DNA of 64,000 bases. It comes from Pseudomonas inefficax (GTDB lineage: Bacteria > Pseudomonadota > Gammaproteobacteria > Pseudomonadales > Pseudomonadaceae). The stretch lies in assembly GCF_900277125.1 (NCBI RefSeq), contig NZ_OPYN01000137.1, forward strand, positions 38,471-102,470, written 5' to 3'. Positions 62,364-64,000 of this stretch are shown piece by piece (the stretch's first letter is position 1; every line of letters starts with the position of its first letter). Below the pieces are notes generated by a model. That model saw nothing but the letters and a program-made list of their open reading frames with translations. It made no database searches and was not told where the DNA came from. The position numbers were made by a program, and so were the translations under genes.

Positions 62364-63539
62364 TCAGGCGGGCGCGAGCCAGCGCTCTGCCAGCGCGCCC
62401 CAGTAGGCGGCGCCGGTCAGCAGGATGTCGTCGTTGAAGTCGTAGGCCGGGTTGTGCACCATCGGCCGCGATACGCCATTGCCGATGAACAGGTAGGCGC
62501 CCGGGCAGCGTTGCAGCATCCAGGCGAAGTCTTCGCTGCCCATCAGCTTGCGGGTGTTGCCATCCACTGCCTCGGCACCGAGCAACTCCACCCCCACCTG
62601 CCGGGCGAAGGCGTTTTCCGCGGCGTGGTTGACCAATACCGGGTAGGCCGGGCGGTGTTCGATGGTGGCGCGGCAGCCAAAGCTCTCGGCATGGCCGACG
62701 ATAATGGCACGCACCCGCTCCAGGGTCTGCGCCCGTACCTCGGCGTTCAGCGCGCGCAGGCTCAGGCGCAGCAGCGCCTGCTGCGGGATCACGTTGGCCG
62801 CTTCGCCGGCCTGCAAGGCGCCGACGGTGACCACGGCCGCCTCCTGCGCATCGATATTGCGCGCCACCACGGTTTGCAGGGCCATCACCACACTGGCCGC
62901 CGCCACCAGCGGGTCGACGGTCAGGTGCGGCATCGAGCCATGGCCGCCAACCCCGTCCAGGGTCACCGTGAGCAAGTCTTGCGAGGCCATCATCGGCCCC
63001 TCGCGAAAGCCCAGGTGCCCGGCTGGCAGCCCGGGCATGTTGTGCATGCCGAACAGCGCATCGCAAGGGAAGCGCTCCAGCAAACCATCGGCCAGCATCG
63101 CCTCGGCGCCACCCTGGCCCTCCTCGGCCGGCTGGAAGATCAGCGTCAGCGTCCCGTCGAACTGCCGGGTCGCCGCCAGGTAGCGTGCGGCGCCGAGCAG
63201 CATGGTGGTATGCCCGTCATGGCCGCAGGCGTGCATGCAGCCTTGGTGCTGGCTGCTGTAGGCGGCGCCGGTGGCCTCGTGTATGGGCAGCGCGTCCATG
63301 TCGGCGCGTAGGCCCAGGCGGCGTGGGCTGTTGCCATTGCGCAGTACGCCGACCACGCCGGTCTTGCCGATACCGGTATGCACCTCATAGCCCCACGTTT
63401 CGAGCAGTTGGGCAACCAGTGCCGAAGTGCGGCTTTCTTCGAAACCCAGTTCCGGGTGAGCGTGGATATCGTGACGGATTGCGTGCAGGTCGCTGGCCAC
63501 ATCGTTCAGCCAGGCCAGGATGTGCTGATGTCGGGACAT
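62364..63539 (-). CDS. M20-family amidohydrolase (hippurate-hydrolase-like)
   Basis: 391 residues. It is a binuclear-metal M20D peptidase/amidase with HAHPELGFEESRTSALVAQLL at the N-terminus, the metal site MHACGHDGHTTMLLGAARYLA, and QPAEEGQGGAEAMLADGLLERFPCDALFGMHNMPGLPAG. Family members cleave N-acyl amino acids such as hippurate or N-acetyl compounds. It is the first gene of the operon that continues with the MFS carrier and amidase; the gap to the MFS gene is 82 bp. Confidence 0.92.
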   Translation of the reverse strand: MSRHQHILAWLNDVASDLHAIRHDIHAHPELGFEESRTSALVAQLLETWGYEVHTGIGKTGVVGVLRNGNSPRRLGLRADMDALPIHEATGAAYSSQHQGCMHACGHDGHTTMLLGAARYLAATRQFDGTLTLIFQPAEEGQGGAEAMLADGLLERFPCDALFGMHNMPGLPAGHLGFREGPMMASQDLLTVTLDGVGGHGSMPHLTVDPLVAAASVVMALQTVVARNIDAQEAAVVTVGALQAGEAANVIPQQALLRLSLRALNAEVRAQTLERVRAIIVGHAESFGCRATIEHRPAYPVLVNHAAENAFARQVGVELLGAEAVDGNTRKLMGSEDFAWMLQRCPGAYLFIGNGVSRPMVHNPAYDFNDDILLTGAAYWGALAERWLAPA

Positions 63540-64000
63540 GTAGAGCCTCCTCGCGCGGGTGGTTTCCCGTTCTTGTTGTTCGCCTTGAGGTCACGACGGG
63601 TGAGGCAGGTCGTGCTTGGCTGACAGATAAGCGCGAGTGACGGGGGAGCACAATTGAATGTGGTTCCGCTGGGTGGAACTAGTGCAGGGTTTGAAAGCTC
63701 CAGTGCCTATGAGATCGAGCGCCGCCCGCGCGGCGCTTCGCAGCACAAGGCTGCTCCTACATCTGTTTCGGGCCAGTGAGTCCTGGGGCAATTGCGCGCG
63801 AGCCCCCGGTGCACGGCTCGATATCGCGTCGTATAAACAAGGCGGTCGCGCGCGTCTGGCACAGGCATGACTGGCCTGAAACAGATGTAGGAGTAGCCTT
63901 GTGCTGCGAAGCGCCGCGCGGGCGGCGCTCGATCTCATAGGCGCCAAAAAACTCAAACCATACCCTAGCGACCCCACAGCGCTTTACTGCTACCTTCATC
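63540..64000. other. Promoter region and right-edge noncoding sequence
   Basis: No gene is seen. The upstream region of the M20 operon contains GTTCC-GCTGGGT-GGAAC (63663-63679), a weak candidate IclR-type operator, and then the second long inverted-repeat element. Nothing distinct at the far right edge. Confidence 0.5.
63705..63942. repeat. 238-bp long inverted-repeat element, copy 2
   Basis: Arms with GAGATCGAGCGCCGCCCGCG and CAGCACAAGGCTGCTCCTACA face each other as in copy 1 at 57343-57587. The centre also shares CTCGATATCG, AACAAGGCGGTCGCG and TGGCACAGG with copy 1, so it is a real repeated unit and not only a hairpin. Confidence 0.83.

Overview
The window reads as a chromosomal segment of a Pseudomonas of the P. 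putida group. The signs are a high-GC gene-dense layout, a lexA2-imuA-imuB mutagenesis cassette with a LexA2-type operator, a short LOV photoreceptor very like the PpSB proteins of P. putida, and several copies of the P. putida-type palindromic repeats (cores like GCGGGTTCACCCGC and TGTAGGAGCAGCCTTGTGCTGCG). I see no rRNA, tRNA, CRISPR, phage or insertion-sequence gene.

Layout. 1-2.3 kb: SOS mutagenesis operon (lexA2, imuA, imuB; imuB runs off the left edge). 2.4-11.1 kb: a minus-strand aromatic or hydroxylated-substrate catabolic cluster with a FAD hydroxylase, two TetR regulators, an extradiol-type VOC dioxygenase, a fumarylacetoacetate-hydrolase-family enzyme with a Tat-like leader, an acyl-CoA synthetase and a FadL-type porin. 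11.5-44.7 kb: a very large sulfur and amino-acid scavenging region. It holds two separate cysteine-dioxygenase-like plus multi-rhodanese modules (one fused to a PLP lyase), a polar amino-acid ABC transporter, three sulfonate-type binding proteins without cognate permeases nearby, a peptide-type ABC transporter joined to SfnB-like and SsuD/DszA-like flavin enzymes, a Tat-exported amino-acid oxidase with a secreted RidA and a TonB receptor, and an extraordinary protein of about 160 residues in which half the residues are Met or Cys.

44.8-53.9 kb: a light-response region. A LitR-like MerR regulator and a short LOV protein precede an operon of NTF2-like protein, SDR, FAD-dependent oxidoreductase, DUF1365, cyclopropane-fatty-acid-synthase-like methyltransferase and DUF2878. 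A divergent-end operon carries a chalcone-isomerase-like exported protein, a 49-residue small protein and an Fe-S photolyase-related protein. Both operons carry the same operator, CTGTACR-N12-TGTAYAG (three copies in the window).

54-64 kb: ordinary accessory genes: a DUF998-like membrane protein, a LysR with a divergent Rid-family gene, a HAD phosphatase, another LysR, and an IclR-amidase-MFS-M20 amidohydrolase operon. The last part (57.6-63.7 kb) is bracketed by two copies of a roughly 240-bp long-inverted-repeat element.

Functional reading: the middle of the window looks like a sulfur-source toolbox, with uptake of sulfonates and other organosulfur compounds, flavin-dependent C-S cleavage, and thiol oxidation or sulfur transfer. 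All calls are from sequence reading alone; no database search was run.
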